Source: Tubiluchus corallicola (taxonomy: Eukaryota; Priapulida; Priapulimorpha; Priapulimorphida; Tubiluchidae). Taken from it: a DNA stretch of 64,000 nt. Positions 39,601 to 54,600 of the stretch are shown one piece after another (the first letter of the stretch is position 1; every line of letters starts with the position of its first letter). The notes beneath the pieces are model-generated. The model had not been told where the DNA came from. It saw nothing but the letters and a program-made list of their open reading frames with translations, and made no database searches. The stretch covers positions 62,001-126,000 of the forward strand of contig JAQGDQ010000354.1 of the NCBI GenBank assembly GCA_030141605.1. The letters are read 5' to 3'. Position numbers and translations under genes: made by a program.

Positions 39601-42600
39601 GCAAAAAACAATGCCTAACTTTAACAGCGATTTTCTCAAGATTATGTTTTTCAGTGCGTAGCCTGCACCTCAACTTCAACGTGGATTATCTCAGCTTAGA
39701 AATAACATAGAGCAATTTGCTTTGTTTCAAAATGATCCTCAGGATATGTGAATGTCTAAAAAAACTTAATTGTCGACTTGTGGATGAATTTGCTATGCAA
39801 GTACACAAATAACCCTTGGAATTAGTCACAAAAGCATCTTATTTCTTCCTCATTATTACATCAATTATAAGCATTTTCAGCATAATTTTTCAAGTACTAT
39901 GCATTTTTACAACTTTGATTTGATTTTTCGATTTCGATTTAATATTTTATTTCAAACTTTACAAAGTCATATACACATCACAAATTAATACAAATAATAC
40001 AATGAATCATGACACACAACAATAGCCCAAATAACAATTAACGATATAACAAACTATGCCAATGATATCTAATTACAGAAGTAAAGTTTGCATCACTGTT
40101 TAAAATGTTCTTGCATATAAAATTTTCACTCTTATTCAGCCTGACGTGTAAACTGTATGCACATTTTCTGTGAATCACATTAAAATAAATAAGATTAAGT
40201 CTAGTAGAAATATATCTTGTGCTCATATCATATGAAAAGTTAAACAGCTTCCGTGTTGATTTTGCTAAGATTGTAAGAATAAAAATGTCTCCAAGTGGAC
40301 ATACAATAAAACGTAGTGCATTAAGCATTAAACAATTGTCTCTTCACGTTAATTGAACAGTGAGTAAATTTCATGAGTAATTTATTTGCTCTACCATAGT
40401 AAATTGAACATTGTCGTAATATATACTTTCACTAACTATTACTGTTGGACTGTCAATGTCAGATGGCTTTAACCATTCCTCACCTGCTATGCCAAACTCT
40501 GTTAGAAAATCTTTCAATTTCTTTTAATATTTTATTATATTGACTTAACCTGCAAATTTAATAATGATTGTTTCTATGCAGGTGCTGTACTGATTGCTGA
40601 ATGGTTTCAGCCAAAGTTTGATTTCAAGCAGATAGATGTCTCTGGTCAGCTAGATCGTTTAGCTGACAAGGTGCTGGAAGAATTAAAAAGACGATTTCCT
40701 CAACATCCCGCATGTGCCTGCAAGAAATTTTTCAGTCTTCCTAGTAAGATGACTTTGATTATCCCTGTGCACTTTGTGAAAGTCATGTATGAGGTTGTAG
40801 TTGAACACTTGGTAGAAAAAGAATGAACACTATATTACATATCTGCAAAAAAACTGAAAACGTTATTAGACTAAATACACATGAGTAAAATGAGGATCAC
40901 GACTGCTGCACTGCACTGAGAGTGTGAGTTAGACAGTGTGTAGCATGACTGCACTGCACTGAGAGCGTGACAGAGAGTGACTAGAAGTAGAATACAGTCA
41001 GTATATATAGGTAATTATGCAAACTTGGCTTCACAAATACCATTACAGTAAAATAGGGGGAGATCCAGTGAGTATGCATATTCACTCGACCGAACAATTA
41101 TACTAGGGGTGAGTTTAGCTAGAAAAATGTAAAGTGATTAGTCAATAGATGGCAGCACCTAAAAATATACAGTTTACAACTTCCACACGCTTGATTGTAA
41201 CCATAATCAGATAAAGAAGAACTTCAATGGTGGGCGTTCTTGCTCATTATTTATCCCAGATTAATGGAAGCTGTACCCAGCAGTGCTTGAGAGGCTGGAG
41301 CTTGACTCATTGCATTTCTGTATTGAGAGGCACTTGCCTTTGTCTCGCTGTGAAGCTCTTCGGATTTACTTAACTCTCACTCTGTAATGATTTGTAACTT
41401 CATTCCTATTGATAACTGGCATATCACAGCTAGGCAAACAACACCTAGTGACTTGATCAGCTCTGACGCCTGGCAGAAAAAATAACTTCACTGACTCAGA
41501 AAAAACTACACTCATATCTCATTTTGCCAAATAAAAGTGGGGAGACGTCGGTCCGAATTTGCCAATTGCCCGTCTTTACCGATACTAAGCTAATACAATA
41601 GACACCGTGTATTAGACTCACGGTAATGTAGAATTGTCTCAAAAACGTTTAGTATGGGCCACTCCTATGCAAAAGTATATAAAACTGTCGACATTTGACT
41701 CAAATAATTCCACACAATTCACTAAACCACTTACACATGCTAATTCAACCCCTTAAACACACTGACATACAAGCTACATACATGTCATTACATGCTGCTT
41801 GGATGTAAACAAAAAAGTAATGGCCCACCAACTAGCTTTCAGCTTGCGAAACAACGGACTGTGTCCGTAGTATGCGGGACTTTTTAATGGCCCGGACTTT
41901 GTCCGATTCTTCCGATATCTGTAAAAGCGAGGTCTAGCAAACCGAGACATGAGTGTAATGTAAAGTTTGTTTTCTAATCAAGCTGAAATCTAGTATTGAA
42001 AGGCAGGGTATAATACCAATGATGGATAGTTGTAGCCCGATCATCGCACTCTAGGTCATTATACCTTTGAATGCTACACATCCTCGTTCATTCACGCAAG
42101 TAGCCGGTGGCACAATGGTAGATAAAACCATTTTCCTGGTGGTTACTTGTTACCGCCATCCGTTCCCTAACCAGGCGCAGCGCTTCCCGAGATTACATAC
42201 GACTGCAAGTAGTGCAGTTACACACTTGCATTGTTTTTTTAACTTTCCCCTTGATGATGGCAGACAAAAAATTGCTCTGTTACCATAGCAACGCCAATTT
42301 TAGAATGCCCATTCCGGCAGTATGATGTTAGAACATGACAATAAACATGGCAGCTGCCTGTCACAAGCACTATGGCACTCTATTGCTCCAGCTAAGCTGT
42401 GGCTTGCTGCTGCATGACATTTTGCACAATTTTTTACAAATGTCATTAGCGCACAAAAAGTTTATGTCCAACATTTGGATAAATAACATATTCTGGTTAG
42501 ATGTTTCATTAGTTTTTTGAAGATGCTGGTTGTTTTTGTTTAAGCAGGCAAACAATGTAACTACTTGAGAAAAGTCTGCTAGTACGCCATGAAAAACAGT

Positions 42601-45600
42601 TTGTTTACTAAACAAAACAGGATAAAACGCGTAATAAATTTGCTAAAAGTACATAAAACCCAAAAATGATCTCAGCACATAAATGTGATCATTACTGTAA
42701 CTGCAATATGCGTAACGACACTTATTTATTGGAAGGTGCTGCCCTCTACGAACAATGCGGAGAGGAAAGGACAGGCGGAGAACAATGTTGCTTGCGTTTT
42801 TATTCACAACAATGTTTTTTTATCGTTTTTGCGTTATAGTTAATAACAGCATTTAGTTTTTACCAAATTTGTACCTTGAGAAATTTTAAATCTTGATGAA
42901 GAGCCAACGATGTAAGTTACACGAGTTTAAATAATTTAATTAAGTTTACAAATTCGATCTGTGAAATTTGTAAAAGTACTTTGACCAACAGATTGTCTTC
43001 TTATTTATTAACCCTCTGTTTATCATTCTATTTATTTTTCTTACTTGTTAATTTTCTCTTTATTATTCTCTTTAGAATAAACGACTTTGGAACATGAATG
43101 AAATAGTGAAGGCTTTCTGTACATAACAATTACAAAGCTGAAGAACCCCTCTTAATAGATCGATTGACTGTTTTTACCTGTAGATACTCATTGTAATAAA
43201 GTTAACGAATTTTGTGTAAAAAGTGAAATTTCTCAATGGCCAGCAAGTTGATCAGCCACAACAATGTGAACTTGTAATTGCAGTAGTTGCAGTCGCATGT
43301 ATAATTATACATACGTTTATTCAGTACATTATAAGCTACTCGTTTCATCCTTTAAATGTCCACTATAAATTCATGGAAATTGTTGCAAAAATTTTAAGGC
43401 TGCTTACGTCTATGCTTTACCTAATTTTTGTGTAACATTTTAGGTGAAAACCAATGGCTGCCAGCGCATTGTCGTGTGATTTTGGAATGTATTAACTACG
43501 TACTGTATGAACAACATCAGTTCAAAGGCAATTCTGATGAGTATTATGATGCTAAAAATTCATTCATAAATAGGGTATGTAGAAATTTGCAATCATTTTA
43601 TTGTAAAACGTAGACAATGTTCACCTCAATCACAAAATTGAACAAACAGTCATAAAGTTAGCAATATGATATTTAACAGAAGGAAATTGCATCCTTTCTC
43701 AATGCTGTCTCTGGATCAACTGAAACTTGCATGCCTGAGAGAATAGAGCTGTAATCACATGACCAGACATACAAGTTCCTATTGGAAGGTACATCACATT
43801 CATGCTCACAGACTATAAATGGAAAGGTTACCTATACTCTACAGACTACTAGTCAAACCAAAATCAAAGTCTACTTGGCTTCTTTGATAGTAGAATAAAG
43901 ATTATTGGTTTACAGAAAGATGTGTTATAATGTTATAATTTTTCTCTATTTAAATTTGAATAAGAGAGTTAGATCCAGAATTAAAGCATGAAATTAACAA
44001 CCTAATTACTCTGATTAATGAATATCTAAAAAAGCAAAATGAGACAATATTTAGAAACAAAAATCAATCTCTGACAAACATAGTACAATTAGAGTAAAAC
44101 AACGACTGTAGATGGCAGCATAGACTAATTCAGTACCTTAGTGTAGTAGACTGACAATTAAATGGGTCACATAATGCTACAATCGCGTACTCAGTACAAT
44201 AAGCGATAGGGTATTTAAACAATTTTATTTTCTCATATCATTAATTAAATAAACATACAGGTTGATCCAGAAAAAAACGTCCCCCAAACTAACTTGTAGT
44301 TGTTCTTTCTGGTAGGCATTTATAAAAGAGACGACACCACTGTGTAGCCCACTTACACCTGTTTTTAAAGAGTTACAATTTCCCTCCCAGGTCCCCAAGT
44401 ACCAATAGGATGTTTTTTTCTACGCGGAGGTCCTCTAGAAATGGCGGGTTAAAAACTTGCAAAAATGGTCATTTTTTGCTCATCGTCAGGCCGACATTAA
44501 AAATTTGTTTCCATTTAATCGCCCGTGTAACATTTTTTTATTGCACACCCGGCCGGGAATTTTGAAAGGTAAAGAGGCTGGTGAGCAGCGTCAAGCGAAT
44601 AGCAAAAAGATAATTGTTAAATTAATTCTACATTAATAGCAAAAAGTTCCACTAATGAAATACCTGCAACCACACCATAGTTATGGATGTGATGATGAAG
44701 CTAGTGAAATGGGTGTGTTCGTGAAAAAGACAAATTAGACTTTGAAAAATTCCTCATGAAAGAGCTTGGGTGAAAATGTACCCAGGAGTAGCAGAAATTG
44801 CAGAAATTTCATTGCTTCTCAAGATCCACACGTACAATGGGGTCATAAATTAAATTTAAAATTCATTCGACGCAGTTAGCTACGCTTAGTTCACCATAAT
44901 ACACTATAATAGTACACACAGGTATTATTATACTTTATTATAATATTACACAAGAAAAATTCAATTTTGAGTGTGTTGGGGGTTGTGGGGGAAGGGGTTG
45001 ACCTTCGTTGAGCGGGCACTAGGAATTCTTTTGCCTAGGGTGTCCAATTAAACATGGTGCATTGTAATACAAATAAGTGGTACATTGACAATCACATTCA
45101 TATTCGTAACTATTTAAAAAAAAAATTCACTCTTTAAGGCTCACTTAAAGTCGTGATTACATATTATGTTTTCCTTTCTCAACTTTCATGTTTATTGCTC
45201 TTATACCATTGCTATTATTACATCATTTACTTCATCCTTATTTGCATTAAGTTATCTACAGAAGCATGCATAACTATAATCATTTTTTCATTTAAGTAAG
45301 GTGAGTGTGTTAATAACCGTATGGCCGTACACTCACCTCTCACTACTCAAATTATTTTATTTAAAGTTTATTAATGTGTGTGATGTTATATTTTGATGTG
45401 TGAAAATAAATTCATAGTTCGTAGTACCTAGAGCTGACACTGTAAAGTGGAAGTTTTTTATTTTTATTATAAATCTAATGTTTAAAAAAGTTAAGTGAAA
45501 GATAAGTTTTTATTTAGCTTAGTGTAACTGCTGCATTAAAACATGTTTACATTTTGCACTTTTATTTGAAATGTTTTATCGATGCACTGATTATTTTGTT

Positions 45601-48600
45601 GTTGCATTCACGACTTGTTCAGTTGTTGTTTTAATTTTCAACTGCATTATTTGCTTGCTTTTTTTCCATTGGTATAATTATAATATAACTGCTTTGCATT
45701 TTATTTATTTGCTACACTTAAGACCTAACCACGTATTTATTCACTTAACCATGTAGTCTGCCGTACTTTATAATATTTCTAAGTTATATAGGGGTGGCTG
45801 ACTCGATGACCTCCGGTCTTTCGCCACCCCATCTCTACATACTTTATATAATTTGTTGTATTTGCGCTATAAATATTGTAGCGGGTCGCAGAATTAAACC
45901 GCCACGGGCTTCGTGAAAATGCAGTGTATTGAATGTAAAATTGCGTGGGCCAATCAGAGCTCAGTTTTCTAGACCAATTTTCTCGAGCGTGTAACCTGTT
46001 CTCGTAGATTCAAGGGCAGTGCGTTCTCGTCCATGTTCGGCTTCGGTTTCATTTTGTTTTTCTCTTCTTGGTTGCTGTTATTAAGTCAGTCGTGATTCAG
46101 TCATTTTTTGTTTAACCCTTTGGTTTGCATTTCGACTCAACGCGTAAGTGTCAGCTATAAACTGTTGCTAAGTGTTTCATTTTACTGTTTTTCTTTCTTT
46201 TCTTTTTTTTATAATTTTCCTTAATTATGTATCCTCGCTATCATAGACGGCATCACAATATTATACTAGAGATGAATAAACCTTTGAATTGAATTGAATT
46301 GATTGTAAAAATGTTGAAATTTCAGGTACTGGATGTTGACCATCATAGAGGAATACCCATCACTTTGTGTATATTGTATGCAAGCATTGCCAGCCGTATT
46401 GGCGTCGTCTGTGAACCGATTAACTTTCCAGCACACTTTCTTCTCCGTTGGAAGGAACATCCCGAGTAAGGCAGCATACGTTTCAAATCTTTTGTTGAAC
46501 TCAAATTTAGTTTTTCCAAATTAATACAGTAGGCGCCGTATAGACTCAGTTGCTTGATTAACTCAAAAACACCTGGAACGGGCCGCTGCTATTCAAATGT
46601 GTATAAAAACTGCTGGTAGTTGACTCAATATTTTTCTTTCGCTTGCTTAAAATAAGACACTTGTGTGTGACCAAAGAGCTTTTACTGCTTTTATGTCATC
46701 TTTACATCGATTTTGTGCACTGTAATATAAGTAGAAACAGTCGTGTTAAGTACAGCTTTGTTTCTAAGCAGGTAAAGCATGTTTATCATATGTGCTAATA
46801 TGTTAGCGTAACGGTTTTGCTTTGAATCTGTCACCCACTTGTCTGCTGCAATTAACCTTCATTAACCAAAGAATTTCTGGAAGCTGAACATTTAATCACT
46901 TGACCAGCGGTTTGCTTTTCAAGCTCCCGCTGCTTTTCACAGAGGAAACAAGGTCATCACCAACTGCAACTCAAGCACCAGGTGACTAAGTGTTTTGAGT
47001 GAATGTGTGCAGCATACAGCAACAGATTTTCAAATGTTTTTATGATTATGTGAATTTGTTGTGATGGGCAGGAATATACGTACATTGACGCATTTCGTAA
47101 AGTTTACTTTTCACTTGCAGACTTACTGATGGGCAGGAATATACGTACATTGACGCATTTCGTAAAGTTTACTTTTCACTTGCAGACTTACTGATGGGCA
47201 GGAATATACGTACATTGACGCATTTCGTAAAGTTTACTTTTCACTTGCAGGCTTACTGAAGGGCAGGAATATACGTACATTGACGCATTTCGTAAAGTTT
47301 ACTTTTCACTTGCAGGCTTACTGATGGGCAGGAATATACGTACATTGACGCATTTCGTAAAGTTTACTTTTCACTTGCAGGCTTACTGATGGGCAGGAAT
47401 ATACGTACATTGACGCATTTCGTAAAGTTTACTTTTCACTTGCAGACTTACTGATGGACAGGAATATACATACATTGACGCATTTCGTAAAGTTTACTTT
47501 TCACTTGCAGGCTTACTGATGGACAGGAATATACATACATTGACGCATTTCGTAAAGTTTACTTTTCACTTGCAGACTTACTGATGGACAGGAATATACA
47601 TACATTGACGCATTTCGTAAAGTTTACTTTTCACTTGCAGACTTACTGATGGACAGGAATATACATACATTGACGCATTTCGTAAAGTTTACTTTTCACT
47701 TGCAGGCTTACTGATGGACAGGAATATACATACATTGACGCATTTCGTAAAGTTTACTTTTCACTTGCAGACTTACTGATGGACAGGAATATACATACAT
47801 TGACGCATTTCGTAAAGTTTACTTTTCACTTGCAGACTTACTGATGGACAGGAATATACATACATTGACGCATTTCGTAAAGTTTACTTTTCACTTGCAG
47901 ACTTACTGATGGACAGGAATACACATACATTGACGCATTTCGTAAAGTTTACTTTTCACTTGCAGACTTACTGATGGGCAGGAATATAGATACATTGACG
48001 CATTTCGTAAAGTTTACTTTTCACTTGCAGGCTTACTGATGGACAGGAATATACATACATTGACGCATTTCGTAAAGTTTACTTTTCACTTGCAGACTTA
48101 CTGATGGACAGGAATATACATACATTGACGCATTTCGTAAAGTTTACTTTTCACTTGCAGGCTTACTGATGGACAGGAATATACATACATTGACGCATTT
48201 CGTAAAGTTTACTTTTCACTTGCAGGCTTACTGATGGGCAGGAATATACGTACATTGACGCATTTCGTAAGGGAAGGTTTATGCCACAGCAAGATTGTGT
48301 CCGTACTTTAGACATAAGGAATATTCTAGATGAAACTTTTTACTCTGCTATTCCACCAACTGAGGTAAATTCAATTCTTGGTGCTTGTAATAAAGAGAAA
48401 AATGTTTTTTGATCAAATCAGGAATTGATAGTAATATAATGTAAACCAAAGCAGTCAGTGTTGCATCTGGGGATTGTCTGTTGTGTTTATAGTAAGAGCC
48501 TAATTCAATACTTGTATTTAAATCATTCTCTGGTTAATATTGGCAAGCTTACGTTAAACCTTGGGCTTTTCTATGTTGACCATTTTGCATCCACATTGTG

Positions 48601-51600
48601 AAGATTTCTCCTGTCATATTTATTACAATTTACATCGAGTAACGATACAATTTCCTTCAATGTGCTGAGTCATTACATGTGTGCTTGCATAGCCACGAGG
48701 CGGCAATTAAGTTTTTCTAGTTATTCACACATCCTGAATCTCCATTTCACGAGGATCATGTTGATGCCAAGCTCATCATTCTGTGTTATTTCTAAGCTGA
48801 GATAATCCACTTTGAAGTTGAGGTGCAGGCTTCACACTGAAAAACATAAACTTGAGAAAATCACAGTTAAAGTTAGCCATTGTTTTTTGTTGCGTTTCCA
48901 CAAAACACTTAGCAACCGAGCAAACAGGTGGTTGCTACGGACTTTGCAAGAATACGTGGAAGTTATGTTTAAATCCAGTGGATGGCTCTTTATAACGAAG
49001 ATCAGGGTTTGGGAACAGAAAAAACTCGAAGCAAGTGATTGCTTCCATGAGCTACTACCGGAGTTTGAAAATACAAGTTTTTCACAATAATAGTACTACT
49101 AGTTTCTAGCCAGAAAAGTGGGTATGGGGTTATAAAATTAGATTTATAATATTTTTTAAACATTTTCTTGATAATTTGATGCTGGAATATAAAAGTTCAA
49201 CGTATTTAGCATTTGTTTTTATAAAAAACAAAAAACTGGCTTTTGACCATCATAATGTTATTTTAACTATGCCGACTTATGGATGGCTTTGGTTTGCAAG
49301 CACATGTGACAATTGCTGCACTGGTGTTAAACATGCCTTCATGCTATTGTTTGCATGTGACAGGTTTTAAGGCGCATGATCAGGAATTTGATCAACGTTG
49401 GACGTCAGCAGAGTCAAGTAGGCGATGGATTACTCTGCTTACGAAATGCATTGGAGTTGAATGCAATTCTTAACGAAGACGACATTGACAGTCGGCTATT
49501 GCTGGCTCGACTCTGTTGCCATTTGGGAATTAATTTTAGAGAGGTGAGTCAGAGATTATGTAAAGCAGTCGATAAAAATGATTATTTTCTAAAAACTGCT
49601 CATGGTTACAGTCAGTAATAATAATATTATGTAGTAATGGTAATAATAATGTGACAATGTTATCAGTATTTATGAAGAGCAGGCCAGGGAAGGACCATAG
49701 GATCATCTAGTCTCCTGCCCTTTCTTATAAATAGATTAGTATATTAAAAATTAACGGTGATGCTGCAGATAACAAAAAGAAAAACAAATAAGAAAAAATA
49801 ATAATAAAAACAGTATAAATGATACAAATTATCCAAAAAGAACTGAAAACACAAAAATAATAAAGTTGGGTGCCTAAATCTAAACAAAATAATACAATTA
49901 ATCAGTAATTATGATTATTATATATAATAGTTTCAAATGGGGTCTTATTAACAGGGGAATTTGACCAAGGTTAGTGAGTAAAGTTAAAAACTGAGAGTAT
50001 GGAAAGAAAAAATAAGCATCAAAAAAGTGTAATATAGAAAAATTAATGAGAAAAAGTAAGTATGAGAAAGAGCAACAATTACTTAGGAGAAAAAAGAGAA
50101 AAAGTGTAAAGAATGAATGGGAATCGTTGGCTAATTCATTTCTTGATTGATTATTTACAGGTGATAAACGACATGCGTCGTATCACTGCATTACATCCCG
50201 GTGATGGAGACATGCTTGTCCAAATGATTGAACGCAATGCACAGAAGATGATAGAAATGGAAGAAAAAGAAGTTCTTAAACCAGTATGCATGTTAATCTT
50301 GTTGATGTAGTAGTAAAATTTGTTATACTTAATTACGTAACTTGGCTTCTTTTTACAATGTACGGCTTCAAGTGGATAAGTAATGACCAATAGGGGTGGG
50401 TATGATCTACCAGGGAGTGAATTTGCATCGAATCAAATTTGTGACTTTGAAATCAAGCGAAATCAAACTTCAGCATTTTCGAATCCAAATTAAATTGGAA
50501 TTCACTTTCAAAGATTTTCGAATCACTTGCAAAAAGCAGTCTCACGAAGATCATGCATATTGCTTGATTTTGTTCTGCAGTAAAAACACTAATTATTTGT
50601 TTGAAAACTTGTGCACAGAAATCACAACTGAATTATGCAGATTGCAAGATGTTTTAAACATTTTAATAATAAAGAATGTATGTAGTTGAACTGTTGAACT
50701 GTTCAAATTTGTAATTTAGCTTACAGCTAGACCAGAGGTATGATTATGAAGATGATGAAACTAGTGAAATTGATCTATGTGAAAAAAGCTAGTTAGGATT
50801 CTAATTTTTCTTCTTGAATATGCTGAGTGAAAATCTACCCAAGTGTGCATACTCTACATGGAGAATATGTAGTAGAAATTGCAGAAATTGTAGAAATTGT
50901 AGAAAAAAGCTAGTTAAGATTCTAAAAAAATTTCTTGAAAATGCAGAGTGAAAATCTACCCTACCCAAGTGTGTGTACATTTTGATTGCTCTGTAAGACC
51001 CTGAACAAAGGGTCATAAATTCAACTTGAAATTCATCCAACAGAAGCTGCAAGCATGTAATTAATATACAGGCAGGTAGCATTGTACTTTATTATATACA
51101 TGGGTGGAAGGGGCGACTGTTTGTGGGGGGTGCTAAAGTACACTTGCCTGGAGCATCAAACTACCAGGAGCCAGGTTTGGGTATCTGCACGTCCCATCAT
51201 GGAAGTCCACTCATATCTCGGTTTACGGATATCAAAAGAATTGGACAAAATCCGGACTGTTAAAAGTCCTGCATACCATGGACAGTTTGTTGTTTCGCGA
51301 GCTGACCGCTAATTGGCGGGCCGTCACTTTGTGTACATCATTACCATAGTGTAACCTCGTGTGTCTCTATATTTAAAAGCATCAAGTCAGTTATGCGGAG
51401 TTATTTGAGTCAATTGCAGACAGTTTTCATATATTTCTGCGCAGAAGTGGCCCCTACTGGATGTTTTTGAGACAACCAGGTGATTGATTCTACATTACCG
51501 TGAGTCTTATACACACAGCCTACTGTATTTAGGTTACTATCGGTGAATACAGACAATCGGCAAATTGGACCGATGTCTCCCCGCTTTTGTCTGACAAGCC

Positions 51601-54600
51601 GATATATGAGTGTACGATTCTTTTACTTTTGAGCAGCTTTGTGACATGCTAGCGGAACGACTGAATCGATATTTTTTGTTTTTTCCTGTAGTTAACAGCA
51701 AAACTAAAGTCGAAGCATTCCGAAGTGAAATATGCCGTGGGTTTAGTAATGCAGCATAAAAGGTAGGTGAAAAAATTACATCTGAGTGTTTGCTACAGTC
51801 TTAAATTTCTCACTTTGTTTGGCTTTGAATTTGCTTGAATTTGTTACGTTGTCATTTTTTGTGCAATTCTAGCGGTGCATTTAGATACCAAGTAACTCGC
51901 AAGTGCATTAAGACTAGAGAGCAAAACCTGCCGCCAGTTACTCTCCGTCTGTAACCTCAAGCTGATGCTTATTTCTCTATTCACTTTGAGATGTGTTGAG
52001 AGTAACTCTCGAGCATGTTCAGACTAGAGAGCAAAACTTGCCGCCAGTTACTCTCCGTCTGTAACCGCAAGCTGGCGCTTACTTCTCTATTCACTGTGAG
52101 ATGTGTTGAGAGTAACTCTCAAGCATGTTCAGACTAGAGAGCAAAACCTACCACGAGTTACTCTCTGTCAATAACCGCAAGGTGATGGTTACTTCTCTAT
52201 TCACTGTGAGATGTGTTGAGAGTAACTCACAGAGGCATTCACACTAGTTAGTAACTTGCAGGAAATTAACTCGCGCCAACTGTCGGAGAGTTTGTGTGAG
52301 TGCAAAAATTGATTGTGTGTTTTCGTGTTGGTCAGTTTATGTTAGTAAGTAAGTAAAAAATTTATTTGTCTCTGAATGTTACAAAATAAACATAAACAAA
52401 AGGTAAAAACTAAAATAAAGACGGAAAAGAGACGGGGTGGCGAAAAGACTAAGGGTCACCAAGTCAACCACCCCTATCCAAACTGAAGAAAATTAAGTGA
52501 CCTGTCAAGTAAGGTATGTACTAATGAAAATAATCAGCAACTTAACAAAAAATAAAAAATAAATAAAATAAAAATAAATGAGGCAACAAGTTGAAATGAG
52601 TTTAAATTTACCGCATAATGTTACACTTTTAAATTTTTCAAACATGTCAGCAGACATTTTGTGTGATTCGTTTGATAGGAAGAAGGAATGATTTTAAAAT
52701 GAATTTTGGTGGTATGGGTTTATATATGATTATAATTTTCTTTTGTTATATTTTTAAGCAACTTTTTTATGTGCATATATTATGCGGTAAATTTAATATT
52801 TTTAATCACATGTTTAAATGCAGTGAAACATGTCCCTTTTCTTTTAAACTGGCACCTGTTTTTATTTTAATCACTGATTATATTTTTCAGGTATTTCTAC
52901 CCCTGTGTGATTTATGGGTGGGATCCGATATGTGAAGCCAGTCAGCAGTGGATTCATCAGATGGGTGTGCATAAACTACAAGATCAGGAGAAACAACCTT
53001 TCTACAATGTTTTGGCCGATGATGGCTCTAATAGATACGCTGCACAGGGTAAATTTTATTCCATGTATTTGGTTTTAAAACAATTGAATTTGGTGTGTAT
53101 AGTGAAACACATTTTTGTACTCGGAGACGCAACAAGAAATGTACGATTGCAGTTATTTCAGCTAAACTCCTATGAATTCTCTACATTATTAACATGTCAC
53201 ATGTGTGTGACATGCGCTAAATACAAGTCCAACAGTCTTTTAGATGTAATTTATGATTTTTTATTGTCCAAAATGGGCAATCATCGTCTCATCCCAAAAT
53301 CGCTATCACATCATGACATATTTGACTGACTGACTGACTGACTGACTGATATATTATGAGCGACTCGACTTCATTTTACCTGAAGCAAATAAAAAACATT
53401 TTCTGCTAATCCAATGTCAAAACGATAATTAACTGCTATAATGAAAATGTATAATAATATTATGAAATATGAAGAAATCAAACTTACATCTTTGCCGCAT
53501 CTTACTAACTTGCTAAAGAGAACTCGACTGACAAAATTTTGTTATAAAACGACACGACGTGCTGAACAAGAATGACTTCTTTCCTATCCTGTCTGCAAAA
53601 TGTCCTGTCCTAGCTCACCTGTCTATCAACAGCCTAAATTTGCAAAAAACAAACACAAGGAGGCACCACTTGCTTATATCCAAAACATCACAGTTCCGTG
53701 CCATTTGAGCTTCTGCTTACGAGATTAAATGTCAGTAAGTTAAGGCTGCTAATTCACGAATACTCTGTCTAAAGTATTTTTGCACATGCATAGTACGTAT
53801 TGTACAGTAATGTATAGATTTAATGAATTCACGTTAGCATCTTCCATTTCACGTTAGCATCCGACTGTCGCATGTGCATAGTTTTTATGAAATGTATTTA
53901 TAAAATAAGTATAGCGTCCCTACTTCGCGGAAATTCACTTGTCGCTGGTGGGCCTGGAACAGAACACCCGCGATAAGTGAGGGAACACTGTATTTCCATC
54001 TTATGCACTTTCCATTAACATTTCATCTTTTTCTTATCTATCCTTTTTTACACCTTAAAACCTGCTTTAATGTTGTGCACCATTAACTACATTAACTACA
54101 CTTGCACAAGGACTGCTTCTTGACGATTATGAAAGCAACATTTATATAGATACCATGCCATTTTCATTTTATTGAAGTATTGCTGTAATTATGAAATTCT
54201 GAGTAGTATGACTTTCATATTGTGTTTTGTTGTGGTATATATCTGTTGTGTTTTGTTGTGGTATATATTTGTTGTGTTTTGTTTCTCTCGGAAGGCTTGT
54301 AGAGAAAACCAGAAAACACTTCATCAAATTTAACTAGTTTATTAAGCGAAAATTCTACAACACAAAGTATGAAGGAACGCGAAATGTTTACACTAAATGT
54401 GAAAATCTGGAAAACGTTTAAGTATATCTGAAAATCAAAGTATACAAGAGAATGTGTAAGTGGCGTCCGTGTGAATCTGTGTGTATCTCTCAGCGGGCTG
54501 CTTCGCCTTATATAGGGTGCCAGGGAACATTCTAGAAGTTTCCTTCTAGAACATTCTACAAGGTAAGACGATTATTCTAACGGAACATACTACAATGTTC

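Noticed and set aside
53038-53329. Read-through extension of FBXO21 exon 11
   Set aside because: The frame continues past a good donor (g|gtaaat) into non-conserved sequence, while the conserved protein resumes at 54709.
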